DNA of 64,000 nt from Dromiciops gliroides (taxonomy: Eukaryota; Chordata; Mammalia; Microbiotheria; Microbiotheriidae): NCBI RefSeq assembly GCF_019393635.1, contig NC_057866.1:9372223-9436222 (forward strand), given 5' to 3'. The notes beneath the pieces are model-generated. The model saw only the letters and a list, made by a program, of their open reading frames with translations, was not told the DNA's origin and ran no database searches. Each line of letters begins with the position of its first letter. Position 1 is the stretch's first letter. Below, in pieces: positions 1 through 30,900 of this stretch. The position numbers and the translations under genes were made by a program.

Positions 1-2
1 GT

Positions 3-7140
<7,138 letters not shown>

Positions 7141-7199
7141 CGATAAGTGGCTCCGGAGAAGCGATCGGCCGACTAGGAACTAAATCCCGCCTTTGAAGT

Positions 7200-7570
7200 T
7201 GGGGCCTGTCATTCAACCTGTCATTCAATAAGCATTTATGAAGCAGCTGCTACATGCCTGGCACGATACAAAGAAAGGCAAAAAACCCCCAGTAACTGCC
7301 CTCAAGGAGCTTACATTCTTGGGGGGTGGGGGCAACGATATGCAAACAATTGCGTACATACGATATAAGGGTTTAAGTCAACGGAGTCAGAAAGACCCGA
7401 GTTCAGATCCTACCCCAGATACGAACACTAGGATTCGCAGGGCAAGTTCTGTGGGTCTCATCTGTAGAATGGGGAACGGCTGTGAGGGTTAAATGAGATA
7501 TGAATTGTGTAATGAATACTAACTGGGATACACTTCTCTGAGCCTCAGTTTCTCCATATGTCAAGTAAGA
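7200..7570. repeat. Interspersed repeat relic in the PCNX3-MAP3K11 gap
   Basis: The phrase CAATAAGCATTTATGAAGC, followed by GCCCTCAAGGAGCTTACATTCT and a stretch ending in TCTGTAGAATGGGGAACGG, matches the pattern of old mammalian/marsupial interspersed repeats (L2/CORE-SINE-like consensus pieces). Similar relics recur at 18100-18300, 28815-28980 and 44600-44720. The exact subfamily is not assigned. Confidence 0.55.
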
Positions 7571-19671
<12,101 letters not shown>

Positions 19672-20530
19672 GGGAGGGGAGCAAGGCATACCCCACAGTG
19701 AGGTGGGAGTGTCTCAGAACCTTTCAGGGACCTGGCCCTGGGGAGGTAGATGCCCCCCAAGGGGGACCTTCAGCCAGAGCCACTGTATACACTGGAAAAG
19801 ACCCCCAAAGGCCACTATGTGCATGGGGCTGATGGCCCCTGCCCACTCTTCCCCTAGTCCCTCTGGAAGGGGCTGAGCAGTCCCTAGGAACTAGGACCTT
19901 TCCCCTGCTGCCTCAGTTTCTCCCAGAGGCTCTTGGTTTTCCTCTATGGTGGCCCCCTTTTCTAGGAGGGGGCACAAGAGAGGGATGAAACATCCCTTGC
20001 CTGGAACACTACGCTGCACCTGAAGCCTTAACACTGAACCGAGGGGAGTCCAGAGGGGAGGTTGGGCTCACCCCTGCCTCTCCAATCTCTAGGGGGACCT
20101 CTGAAGCCATCCCCTTGCCCCTCCTCTTCCCCTCCTGGGGCTGGGCACTGTAACTGGCTGGTTTAGGGGGCACCAGAACCTGTCTCAGGGAATCACTGTC
20201 TGCCCTTCGCCAGGCCTGGGGCGGGGGGAGGCAGGGAGTGCAAAGTTATGTGGTTGTGGCCCCTGGGGACGGAGAGGGATGGGGCTGATGTGTCTGGGAT
20301 GAGTGACTGGGCCGTCACCCCACTTGGATTCCATCCCACTGTTGCCCCAAAACAGTAGCCCAGAGGGTGTCTGGGTTGGGGACTCTTCCCTTGAGGACAT
20401 CAGGAGTGGACTCCCCAGTGCGGGGACTCGGGGACTCCCAGAGCACTGCCTCCACCTCCCCACCCTGGTCTGGAGGTCACAGCCCAGAGTGCTACTGAAA
20501 CCAAATAAACTCTTCAGCTGTCTACACTGG
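19672..20530 (+). terminator. MAP3K11: MAP3K11 3' UTR and poly(A) signal
   Basis: An untranslated stretch of about 850 bp follows the stop, with a canonical AATAAA at 20504-20509 and a GT-rich sequence shortly after. A second AATAAA at 20898-20903 could serve a longer isoform. No other gene is visible here. Confidence 0.75.
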
Positions 20531-21492
20531 CTCTGCTCTTTTCTCTGACCACAGGAGAGGATTCTGGGAGTAACTGGCCCTGGGTCCCAGAGACTGGGCA
20601 TGTCAGGAGTTGGGGAAACTTGATCAAGAGTAAGGGCTTCAGGCCCAAGAGACAGATGGCATTATACTGGGGAAGAAAACAGTGCTACATACAGATGCGC
20701 GCGTGCGCATGTAGGGAACCTGTAGTAATTTTAAACCGGAATGGTGTTAAAAGAATCCAAACTCTGTGAGACTCGGGGGGTCTGGGAAGGCATCGAGGGC
20801 AGGGTGATTGACAGATGGGGTTGGAGTGCTGGTTGAGTGGGAAGCAGCAGAGGTGCTATACCAAAACCCTTAGGGCTTGGCTGCTATTGGGATGATGAAT
20901 AAACTGTGGGAAGTGGTGTGTGGTGGGTCTTTGTCCCAAGGCTTATAATCTGTGGGAGTTTGGCCTGGGAATCCTGGGCCTCTGTGGTCCTCAGCTTCCC
21001 CACCTAGGAGATGGGGATGGTGGCCAGATCGTCTCTTCAGACTCTCCTAGATCTGGATCCTGGGATGCTCATGGGACATCACGACCTCTCCCCCTGCCGC
21101 CCTCCCGTGGCTGGTGTGAGCTCAGGCCAAGTGACTGCCCGAGATTATGAACACTGAGGTATGTGAAGGAGGGAACACCAGGACCTGTGGGTTCTATTAA
21201 TGGCTGAATGTGCTCCGACAAGCCCCTTCCCCCCTGCTCCATCTGTAAATTGTGAGATGCTTCAGGGCCTCTGCCTTCTCACCTGGTCTCCAGCCCACAT
21301 GCCTCTAGTCAGGCTCCTCCCTCATCCCGGGCACTCAGCCCCTCTCATTCACCCACACAGGGCACCGCCCTTGTCTTCCTCCCAGCACCCAGGAGCCCAG
21401 TTTCTCAGCTGCTGCTTCTCTGTCCTTGCCCATCAGAGCCCAGGAACGCTGCCCCCCCCCCCGCTGGCTCCTGGGTCTGGGGGGCAGCAGTG
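20531..21492. other. MAP3K11-KCNK7 intergenic and KCNK7 upstream region
   Basis: About 1 kb between the MAP3K11 poly(A) site and the KCNK7 start codon. It has a small alternating CG/TG patch near 20694-20710 and no CpG island. The KCNK7 5' UTR must lie in the right-hand part, but no TATA box is convincing. Confidence 0.5.
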
Positions 21493-21811
21493 ATGCTGGG
21501 CATGGGGCCCAGGGCCCGATACTGGCTGCTCCTGGCCTGCTACCTGGCCTTTTTACTGCTGGGATCTGCAGTGTTTGTGGCCATTGAGAGTCCCCCTGAG
21601 CGCAGGCTCCGGGCAGAGCTGCTAGGGCACCTGGCCACCTTCCAGGCAGACCACCAGGATTGCCTGTCCCCTGGGAAGCTGGAGGTGCTGCTAGAGGCAG
21701 TCCTGAGAGCCCAGGCCTATGGCATCTCTGCCCTGGGCAATGCCACCGAGTCTGAGAACTGGGACTTTGCCTCTGCTCTGTTCTTTGCTGTCAGTGTCCT
21801 CACTACTACAG
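21493..21811 (+). CDS. KCNK7: KCNK7 exon 1: M1, cap and first pore loop
   Basis: 319 bp encoding WLLLACYLAFLLLGSAVF (M1), the helical cap with Cys57 in a position suited to the K2P inter-subunit disulfide, and the first filter up to TTT plus one base of the next glycine codon. The donor is GTAAGG. A GTG in frame three bases upstream is not used as a start. Confidence 0.93.
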
Positions 21812-24800
21812 GTAAGGGGAGAGGCCGGGGGCCCATACCTCGCCAACTCCCATGGGGTTAAAGGGTGGCCGGGAGAAATGCTCAGGGTCCCCCTTTTCCT
21901 GCCCTAGAGCTCCTAGATGGGGCAGCCCAATGACAAGACCACAGCTTCCCCCACTTCAAGTTCCTAGTTTGGGGTGTAGGGGGATATCCTTCCAGCCCTT
22001 GACGCTCCCCAACTGGTACCTCCAGTTTATCAGCCAAGAGGGCTGTGTCCTGTCTTGAGCACCACCCACTCCGGGCTGCTCCCTTTGGAACTGGAGAAGA
22101 GGAGGACCCTGGGCCGACAGCTCAGATTTGGAAGGGACCTCAGGGGCAGTGATGGCCACGCCTGTGACTTCTCTGACAAGTGGACAACCATCCTCTGCCT
22201 GAAGCCCTCCAGTCATGGAGAACTCACTAGCCACCTGTGCCACTCCCGGACAGCTCTGGTGGGAAGATGTTCCTGGGATCAAGGCCCAATGAGCCTCTTT
22301 GCTCCTCTCACTCTCCTGGGGTTAAAAAGAATGTGTCTGGGGGCAGCTAGGTGGTACAGTGGATAGAGCACCGGCCCTGGAGTCAGGAGGACCTGAGTTC
22401 AAATCCGGCCTCAGACACTTAACACTTACTAGCTGTGTGACCCTGGGCAAGTCACTTAACCCCAATTGCCCCGTTTAAAAAAAAAAAGAAAAGAATGTGT
22501 CTGATCCTCCCCCGATAACAACCCTTCAAATATTTGAAGATGAGGATGGCTCTCAGATCGCCCCGACTCTTCTCTTGTCCAGGATATTATTATCTCTCTT
22601 TTTACAGATAGGGAAACTGGGGCTCAGAGAAATTAAGGGATTTGCTTTTAGTCACACAGCTAGTGTGTGGGGTCAAATTTGAACCCAGACCCTCAGGACT
22701 CCAAATATTCTATCTATGAGGCCACTAGGTGGCGCAGGCAATGGCATTTTGGATTTTGCTTTAAAAAAAAAGTAAATACCCAACATCCAGCCTAGTGCTG
22801 AACTGAATTGTTATGTCACATCCCAGTTGTCAATATCCCAGTGAAATGTTAGAGAAAGAGAGGTACAAAGAGAGCCTAGACGAGCTGGCATGCCTGGGTC
22901 CGGACTTGGCATTGCTACTGTCTGACTGTGGGACTTTGAGCAAGTTTTTCCCTTCTCCGGGCCTCAGTATCCCCACTTGTCAAATCAGGAAGTTGGACCA
23001 AAGGGTTAGGATCTCTGAAGTTCCTAATAGCTCTGAGATGGTCATGTGACTTCTGCAATGTTGAGGGAGGCGGTTCACCCCCAAAATACAGCAAACCTTC
23101 CTTAAATGCCCCTGGTGTCCAGAGCTTTGTGCCCGGTTCTGGGGCATCCTTGCAGAAGGTTTTTTCTGGTCACACATGGGAAGTTTCAAAGAGCCAAATA
23201 CTGATTTGGGGCTTTGGTGAAGAGAAAAGCTTTCTAATGAATGGAGCTACTCAGGATGGAATGGGGTGCTTCCCCAGAGTGAGATCCCCATTTTGGAAGG
23301 TCTTTAAAAAGAGGCTGTATGACTGCTCGTCAGGGATGTCCCAGGGGCCAGTCTTGCTCCCCCATGGGTTGACCTTCAGACACTGAACTCAATGCTAACT
23401 TGGAGATTGAGTTTTGCAGAATTGATCACCTAGGAGGGGGATAGCACACCCCAACATTTAACTATCATACACATTTATCCCTGATAAACCTCTCTCTTGG
23501 GGACCTGGGGAAGGGGAAGTTCCCAGAAATTCAGGGTGACTCTGGTGTCAGAGAGGAGAGATTTAAAGGGAGGGAAAGGGGCATTGGGCCCCCTGGCTTC
23601 ACTGGGGAATTCCTGTGGGTCTGGGGCTGAGTGAGTCATTGACCTCCAGGGAGTCCCCAACTGTGAGAAAGCATCAAGGACCCTCCCAGGGATGGGGGGG
23701 GCAGTCCCTGGATGTCTCTCAGGCCACAGGCTCATCTTCCCCTTCCCTCTCTTCCCATCCCACCTGTCCAGGGTATGGCCACACAGCCCCACTCTCCGAT
23801 GGTGGGAAGGCCTTCTGTGTGGGCTTTGCCGGCCTGGGCCTGCCCGCAGGTCTCGTGCTGGTGGCGGTTCTGAACCAGCAGCTGCTGCGCCCACTGCACT
23901 GCTTGGTGAGCTGGGTGGCCGCCCACTGCGGCCTGGCCCCGGCCAGGGTTCCCTGGCTCCAGGCCTGGCTGCTAGGGCTGCTGGTCGGGGCCATCTTTGT
24001 CCTGCTTCCTGCCCTGACACTGTGGAGCCAGGAGGACACCTGGGGTCTATTGGACGCCTTCTACTTCTGTCTGATGTCGCTGAGCACAATTGGGCTGGGG
24101 GACTTCATTCCAGGCCAGGACCGCCATCCAGCCCTCTACTGGCTCTACCAGCTAGCACTCATCTGTGAGTAACGGGGATGGTCCCTGGGGTGCGGGTGGG
24201 CTTCTCTGGAACCCCAAGAACCCTTGGCACCATCCAGCCTCCTTTACACTGAACACTTAGTTCTCAAGTTGGAAGTAACTCTAATGGTGGAAATTCAGGC
24301 ATCATGGCAGGCCAGTGTGGCAGAGAATCTTGGAATTTTAAATTGGAAGGGACCTCAAAGATCTTCTACTTCAACCCCTCATTTACAGAGGAGGAAGATG
24401 ACTCCACTAAAGGAGTAATCAATGCCAGAGCTAAGATTTGAACCCGGGTCCTTGGGCTCCAAATCTGATGCTCTTTCCTAAGGTGAGCTCAGGAAGGGCA
24501 GGGGGCACACCAGGGGCAAGAGCAGGCACAGCTAATCTTGTGGGGTCTGGGCCTTAAGCAGGAGACGAAAGACAAAGGAGCCTGGGATGGGGACTAACTG
24601 GCTTTTGGTGGCCAAGCATCCCCACGGGGCTTGCCATGGTATCCTTCAGTAGAAAGGCTCTTCCTAGAAGTGGAAGACAATTTACTAGGCCTTGGAGTGT
24701 TTTTAAGAATTAAGGGAGGGGCAGCTAGGTGGCACAGTGGATAGAGCACCAGCCCTGGATTCAGGAGTACCTGAGTTCAAATCTGACCTCAGACACTTGA

Positions 24801-26129
24801 CACCTACTAGCTGTGTGACCCTGGGAAAGTCACTTAATCCCCATTGCCTCTCAAAAAAAACCCAAACAGGGGCGGCTAGGTGGTGCAGTGGATAAGCACC
24901 GGCCCTGGATTCAGGAGTACCTGAGTTCAAATCCAGCCTCAGACACTTGACACTTACTAGCTGTGTGACCCTGGGCAAGTCACTTAACCCCCATTGCCCT
25001 GCAAACAAACAAACAAACAAAAAACAACCCCCCCAAAAACAAAAACAACCCCCCCAAATAAATAAATAAGGAGGGGGGCAGCTAGGTGGTGCAGTGGATA
25101 GAGCACCAGCCCTGGAGTCAGGAGTACCTGAGTTCAAATCTGGCCTCAGACACTTGACACTTACTAGCTGTGTGACCCTGGGAAAGTCACTTAATCCCCA
25201 TTGCTTCTCAAAAAAACCCAAACAAAAACCAACCCCCAAAAAACAAACCCCCCCCCCCAAAATTAATAAATAAGGAGGGGGGCAGCTAGGTGGTGCAGTG
25301 GATAGAACACCGGCCTTGGAGTCAGGAGGACCTGAGTTCAAATCCGGCCTCAGACACTTACTAGCTGTGTGACCCTGGGCAAGTCACTTAACCCTCATTA
25401 CCCTGACCCCCCCCCAAAAAAAAAGAATTAAGGGAGACCTCACACTTATCTTCAAAATACCCAGAAGGCACTGGTGGGGACAGCAGAGGGCTTGATCGTG
25501 TTCCCCTTGCCCAGAGGAATGGTAGACTGAGGTCACTCATCAGGGATGGCACTGAGAGCACTCTTGTTCAGGAGAGGGCTGGATTCCATGTGTCTCTTCT
25601 GTGTCTGCTCCTGAGAAGCTGTCCTGCTGGGGGAGGGGAGGAAGCCCCTCTGTCTCTCACAGATCCCCATGCCCAGGAGCCAAGGGCTGTGATGCCCAGA
25701 CACAGAGCCAGGCCCCTTGCCCAGGCGAGGCCCCAGGGGCCAAAGGAATGGGAATGGGGTGGGGCCAGAAGTCCAGCCGCTCTTTCCGGGCAAGGGCACC
25801 ACTAACTTTAACGCTGGAAGCCCAGGAACCTCCTGTTCCTTCCTCTCCCTCACTCTCCCTCACCTTCTCCACCAGGTTACTTGCTGCTGGGGCTGCTTGC
25901 CCTGCTGTTGACTCTGGAGACAGTCTCAGAATTAAAGGAGGTCCAAACACTCGTGGGCTTCTTCAGCTACAGCGGCTCCGAGTGCCCAGAGGAGGACCAA
26001 AGGGACATCATGACTCAGGATGCTCTGACCCTTAGCAGCTGCCCGCCCCCCAGCGCCTGCCCTGGCACAGGTCACCACCTCCAGAGCTGCCTGACAGGAC
26101 CTGGAGGCCCCCCTCCCACCGTGGTGTGA
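21493..26129 (+). CDS. KCNK7: Two-pore-domain K+ channel subfamily K member 7
   Basis: A K2P-family membrane protein. Three exons: 21493-21811, 23772-24164, 25876-26129, joined in phase 1, giving 321 aa (human about 307). Order: M1 about 10-31, extracellular cap with NAT sequon at Asn83, pore 1 TTTGYG at 104-109, M2 about 118-140, M3 about 171-190, pore 2 STIGLGD at 211-217, M4 about 234-252, then a cytosolic tail of about 70 residues. The ATG at 21493 is used because it puts M1 about ten residues in, as in the human protein. Human KCNK7, as I recall, has GLE in pore 2 and gives no current when expressed; here pore 2 is GLG, so both filters look intact. It is tail-to-tail with EHBP1L1, as in human. 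Confidence 0.95.
21812..23771 (+). other. KCNK7 intron 1
   Basis: 2.0 kb with one plus-oriented SINE (22340-22488). It is flanked by a perfect 15-bp target-site duplication AAAAGAATGTGTCTG (22325-22339 and 22489-22503). MIR-like relics lie at 22570-22740 and 22800-23060. No extra exon seen. Confidence 0.7.
22340..22488 (+). repeat. Marsupial tRNA-derived SINE with target duplication
   Basis: A full-length copy starting GGGCAGCTAGGTGGTACAGTGG and ending in an A-rich tail. The internal GTTCAAATC resembles a pol III B box. Its exact 15-bp flanking duplication indicates relatively recent retroposition. Confidence 0.9.
23772..24164 (+). CDS. KCNK7: KCNK7 exon 2: M2, M3 and second pore loop
   Basis: 393 bp. 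Begins by completing the first GYG filter, then encodes the M2 region GFAGLGLPAGLVLVAVL, M3 WLLGLLVGAIFVLLPALTLW and the second pore with STIGLGD. Splitting of the first GYG codon by an intron is a conserved K2P gene feature known to me. Confidence 0.94.
24165..25875 (+). other. KCNK7 intron 2
   Basis: Apart from the SINE array, the intron has an old repeat relic at about 24290-24480 (GGAAGGGACCTCAAAGATC followed by TTTGAACCCGGGTCC). The rest is unassigned; no exon is supported. Confidence 0.6.
24718..25430 (+). repeat. Four SINEs in head-to-tail array, KCNK7 intron 2
   Basis: Four same-strand copies of the SINE at about 24718-24867, 24868-25070, 25073-25265 and 25274-25430, separated only by A-rich tails containing AAACAAAC, AACCCCCC and AATAAATAAGGAGGGG. 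The junction sequence ATAAATAAGGAGGGGGGCAGCTAGG occurs before both the third and fourth copies. This suggests part of the array arose by tandem duplication rather than four independent insertions. Confidence 0.88.
25876..26129 (+). CDS. KCNK7: KCNK7 exon 3: M4 and C-terminal tail
   Basis: 254 bp encoding M4 (YLLLGLLALLLTLETVSEL) and a tail that starts acidic (SGSECPEEDQRD) and ends Pro/Gly-rich, closing at TGA 26127-26129. The tail is about 14 residues longer than I recall for human. The poly(A) signal follows within 100 bp. Confidence 0.92.
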
Positions 26130-26235
26130 GGTGGGGGAAATGGCTGGAACTGTGGGGCCTGGGGGAGCAGTGGGTTGGGATGCTGTGAGCCTCAGGGGAT
26201 GGGGATGTGTGTGAGTGAGTGTGAATAAAGAAGAG
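26130..26235 (+). terminator. KCNK7: KCNK7 3' UTR and poly(A) signal
   Basis: A short 3' UTR with AATAAA at 26224-26229 and a TGTCTGTGG downstream element. Confidence 0.8.
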
Positions 26236-27120
26236 TCTGGTCCCCACTTGTCTGTGGCTCAGTCTCTCCCAGCCCTTTCAGGTCAGAGTGCCCAGCCTGG
26301 GCCACAGGAGCAAAGCCTTGGTTAAAAACAAACACCCTTGGACCCATCATCATCAGCCAGGGCCAGGGAAAAAACCTAGTTTTAAAAGGTAGGCTACTCC
26401 TTTTTTTTTTTTTTTTGCGGGGCAATGAGGGTTAAGTGACTTGCCCAGGGTCACACAGCTAGTGACAAGTATCTGAGGTCGGATTTGAACTCAGGTCTTC
26501 CTGAATCCAGAGCCAGTGCTTTATCCACTGTGCCACCTGGCTGTCCTTGAGGCAGGCTACTCTCACTCACTCTCACTCTCTCTCTCTTTTTTTTTGGTGA
26601 GGCAATTAGGGTTAAGTGACTTGCCCAGGGTCACACAGCTAGTGTCAAGAGTCTGAGGTCAGATTTGAACTCAGGTCCTCCTGAATCCAGGGCCAATGCT
26701 CTATCCACTGCGCCACCTAGCTGCCCCGAGGCAGGCTACTCTTGATTATTTTCTCAACTCTTCAATGTCCTCATCTGTAAAATGGGCAATGACTTGTCCT
26801 TCCCCTCCTAGATGTACCTTAGGAACCTGAGCTCTGTCACCATATCGAGAGCTGGAAGATGTAGTCTTAACCCCCTCATTTTGTACGGGAGGAAGTGAGG
26901 GTGAGTGGGTCACAGAGGTGGCACCTCACAGATCAGACCTTAGCCACACAAGCAGACCGGGGGCTCCCCCAAAGACAGCCTTATTTGCCTATGAAGAGGC
27001 TGATCTGCATCGCCCAGCCTCACCCACCCTTAGGCCCCCTCCTCCCTCCTCCAAACCCAGGGAGCTGCAGCCCGCCCATCCGGCGTGGGGGGACAGAGGG
27101 AGGAGCCAGTGGATTCCAAG
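26236..27120. repeat. Gap between convergent genes with two SINEs
   Basis: Two minus-oriented SINE copies at about 26400-26547 and 26585-26727 occupy much of the interval between the KCNK7 and EHBP1L1 poly(A) sites. A MIR-like piece follows to about 26900. No gene seen. Confidence 0.8.
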
Positions 27121-27965
27121 TCAGAATTTATTGCGGGACAAACTCCTGAATATGGCGGTGCAGTCCCTGGGGGGTGGCCGGGGCACCGAGGGATTGCAGT
27201 CGAATTTGGTAGCCAGTTTTGGTCACAGGCTCAATTATCAATGGTGCTGGAGCCCTACTAATCACCCCTATGAACAAGAGCCACGTGACCCCAGTCTTTG
27301 CTTGGAAGGAGGCCGGGGGATTGATTCATGGATCTCTCTGTCCCCACCCCCTCTCGTTAGTTTTGCGAAGGTCCAAGAACCCCGCAGAGATCGTGGGGGG
27401 GGGGTCCCTAAGTGCTGCAGGCGTCCTAGAGTCCCACGCATACTCAAATACACACACTCGCACACACACGCACACACACGCACACGCTTCAATAAATACG
27501 GCCTGATGGGCGGGGCGGGGCGGAAACTGCGCCTACCCCCCTGCTGGGGTCCCCCCGCGCCCCGGGAGGGCCGCAAACCAGGCCCCACGGCGGCCTCTGG
27601 TGGCCACGCGCCGAAAGGCACAAGTGGGGCGGGGAAGGAGGAGAGGGGCGGGGCGGATCCTTCGGGGGTGCGGGAAGGTGAAGCGCGGGACGGGGCGGCC
27701 AGCGGCTGGACTGCAGCGGCCCGGCCCGGCCCGGCCCAACCGCAGGGGCCTGGCAGAGACGGAGGGAGGGCAGAGTCCTGGCGCAGGCCCGGGGCCGCCC
27801 GATGGCTGGTGGCAGGGGATCCCCAGGACGTGGGGCTCGAAGCCCCGGGAAGCTCGGGGGGCCGCAGGCGGGATCAGCGACAGCCCTCGTGCCCCAAAGG
27901 GAGCGGCGGCGGGGGGGGGGGGTGGGGGTGCCGGGGGCGGCCCAGCCTCGCCCAGCGCGGCCGGC
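27121..27965 (-). terminator. EHBP1L1: EHBP1L1 3' UTR and poly(A) signal
   Basis: On the minus strand AATAAA lies at 27132-27127, about 835 bp past the stop. The interval is GC-rich near the stop and contains a CA/CG dinucleotide repeat at about 27447-27487. Confidence 0.75.
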
Positions 27966-30900
27966 TCAGCTCAACGCGCAGCGCTCCCGACGGCTCTGCT
28001 GACGGCTCAGCTTCCGACGCCGCTGCTCCAGCCCCCTCTCTAGCCGCTCGTCCTCCTCCAGGGCTCTGCGAAAAGAAGGGGCAGAGGCCGAAGTCAGGCC
28101 GGGCCGGGCCGGGCCAGGGGCAGGCCAGCTTTGGGGGTGCTCCTGGCCCAGGGTTCGGGCGGCGAAGGGTCAGGGGGGTCGCAGGACAATGTATGGTTGG
28201 CATGCAGGCTGGAGGAAGCCCTTTACCCCTGTGACGTTCCACGCCCCCCCCCCACTGGACCAGGGAGAGGGGGCGATCACCCCCCCACCTTCCCCCACCC
28301 CGCCACTGCCTGAGCAATCCCACCCCCCACCTCCCAGGGGATGGGGGCAGCCGGGGCCACTCACATCCTCTCCTTGTTGTCCAAATCTCGCACCAGTTCA
28401 TCCCGCTGGTTCACCAAGGACACCAATTCGTCCAGCAAGAGCTGCTCCCGGTGCTGCTGGGCTTCCGTTTTCAGCCAGTCTAGGCATGAGGTGCAGAGGA
28501 AGGGAGGGTGAAGACAGACCAGCTCTGTCTGTGAGGCTTGTCCCTCAGGCTGTCTGGTCTTTGTGTCTCTGGGACCGAATGTCTTCTATAGATCTGTGTC
28601 TGTTGTCTGGCCTGTTTGTCTCCCCTCTCTCTGTCTTGTCTGTCTCCTCATTTAAAAAAATTTTTTTTTTGGTGAGGCAGTTGGGGTCAAGCGACTTGCC
28701 CAGGGTCACACAGCTAGTAGGAGTCAAGTGTCTGAGGCCTAATTTGAACTCAGGTCCTCCTGAATCCAGGGCTGGTGCTCTATCCACTGCGCCACCTAGC
28801 TGCCCTGTCTCTTCATTTTAAATTGATAAACATTTATTAAAAACTTATTCTGCCCAGGGGCCTGTGCTGGCCACTGGGAATACAAACCTGCCCCTCAAAA
28901 ATACAGTCTCTGCCCTTAAGGTGCTGACCGTTTACTAGTGTGTCCAGAAATGAGGTAATACCAGGTATACTGTGTAGGAGGGACTTGAGAGACAGACGGA
29001 TATTACAAGGTAGTCGGTATAGCAGAGACTAGAGAAAGAAACAGATACAGACACAAAGACATGGAAGGATAATACCAGGTATAATACTTTGTAGGAAGGC
29101 CTTGAGGAGGGGTGGAGAGGGAGAGAGGAAAGGCAGAGAACAATGAGAAGGGCAGATTTCTTTTCCAGGAAGAAAGGAGAAAGGAGTGCCTGGCAGGCCT
29201 GGAGAATGGCCAGGCTGCTATGTGGGGGCAGGAGATCACTTGCTGTTTTCATCCGCATCCATGTTTCCAACTGTCATCTTTATGCAGATGACTCTCGGAT
29301 TTCTCTGTCCAGCCCAAACTGAGTGCTGGACAACACTGCACAGAGTGCTGGGTTGGGTGAGGAAGACCCGAGATCAAATCTAATCTCAGACTCTTATTAG
29401 CTGCATGACTATGGGCAAGTCATTTAACTTCTGTTTGGTTGTTTCCCCATCTGTTAAATGGGGATAATAATAGCACCTCCTTCCCAAGCTTATGGTAAGG
29501 AACAAATGAGATTATAATTGTAAAGTGCTTGGCGCATAGTAGGTGCTTAATAAATGTTTGTCGAGGGATTGGGAACCAGCCAAGTGGGCCCATCTGGCTC
29601 GAGTGTGGACTGACTAGGTGACAGGGAGTGGGGCACCCTCAGTGCTGGCCTTTGTCCCTGCTGGAGGCCATAGGGAATCCCTGAGGGTTTCTGAGCAGGA
29701 GTGTCTGGCTCAGACCCAGGCCTTAGAAAGATGAGTGTGGCAGGGGCCAAGAAGGTGAATTGTAAGGGTCGAGATGAGGGGGAGGGGTGGGCAAGGCCTG
29801 TTCTTTACCTTCAATGTCTATCATGGCTCTCAGCTCTCTGCTCAGCAGCTCAAACCTTCTTTCCAGGTCTTGTTCTTCTACCCTGCAATGGGAAGGAAGG
29901 GGCATCAGCTCCCTGGGGGCCGGCCTGATCTCCCCGTGCTGGAGACCTTGAAGATCCCTGGGCTCTTGTCACCCATGGGGGGGGCGGTGAGGGGCACCTT
30001 CAGAAAGAGCCGGGGGCCAAAGGACAGAGGAGGGGGTACTTGGTGGGCCTGGGACAAGGCAGTTGGGCATTTTTCACGAGGTCTGAGATTCCGTCTTATT
30101 GGAGTCTCTCTGACCCCTGCTGGCTGTATGACTCTAAGTCATTGCCCTCTCAGCTCAGTCTTCTCTATAAATGGGGACGGCCTCTTTCAGCCCTAAATCT
30201 ATATCCACTGAAAGTCGTAGAAGTGGGAGCTGTTACAACGATAGCTGTTGCTGTGGATTATTGTAGAATAAGCATATGTGTGTGATGGATGGGTGCAGAA
30301 TTTCCCACCATTCCAAATGTATCCATTCATTAAAAAGAAGGTATGGGGGCAGCTAGGTGGCACAGTGGGTAGAGCACTGGCCCTGGATTCAGGAGGACCT
30401 GAGTTCAAATCTGACCTCAGACACTTAACACTTACTAGCTGTGTGACCCTGGGCAAGTCACTTAATCCCCATTGCCTCACCAAAAAAAGAAAAAAAGAAG
30501 GTGTGCCTCCTTCTGGGGCATGGCCCTGCCCAGGGTCTGCTGCCCATCTCCTCCTTGGGTGTCCCTCCCTAGTTCAGCTGTGGTGATCCAGCCCAGAGTG
30601 GGAGGCTATTTGGCTAGGGTCACTGCAGCCAGGTGATCAGTGCATACATAGAGCACTGCACTTGGAGTGACTTGGAGTTCAAAAGACCTGAGTTCGAATC
30701 ATGCCTCAGAGATTTGCTAGCTAGCTGTATGACCCTGGGCAAGTCACTTAACCCTGTTTGCCTCATTTTCATCATCTGTAAAATGAGCTGAAGAAGGAAA
30801 TGTCAAAACCAGTCCATTATCTCTAGCAAGAAAACTCCAAATAGGGTAAAAAAGAACACACCATAACCCCATTTTGTTGTTGTTCAGTCATTTCAGCCTC

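Noticed and set aside
24718-25430. Possible tRNA genes at SINE A/B-box-like sequences
   Set aside because: GTTCAAATC boxes belong to tRNA-derived SINEs; no cloverleaf with intact acceptor and anticodon stems is present.
26918-28234. Plus-strand open frame of 438 codons over the EHBP1L1 3' end
   Set aside because: It crosses the antisense of the last EHBP1L1 exon, its 3' UTR and poly(A) region. GC-rich content explains the openness; no recognisable protein.
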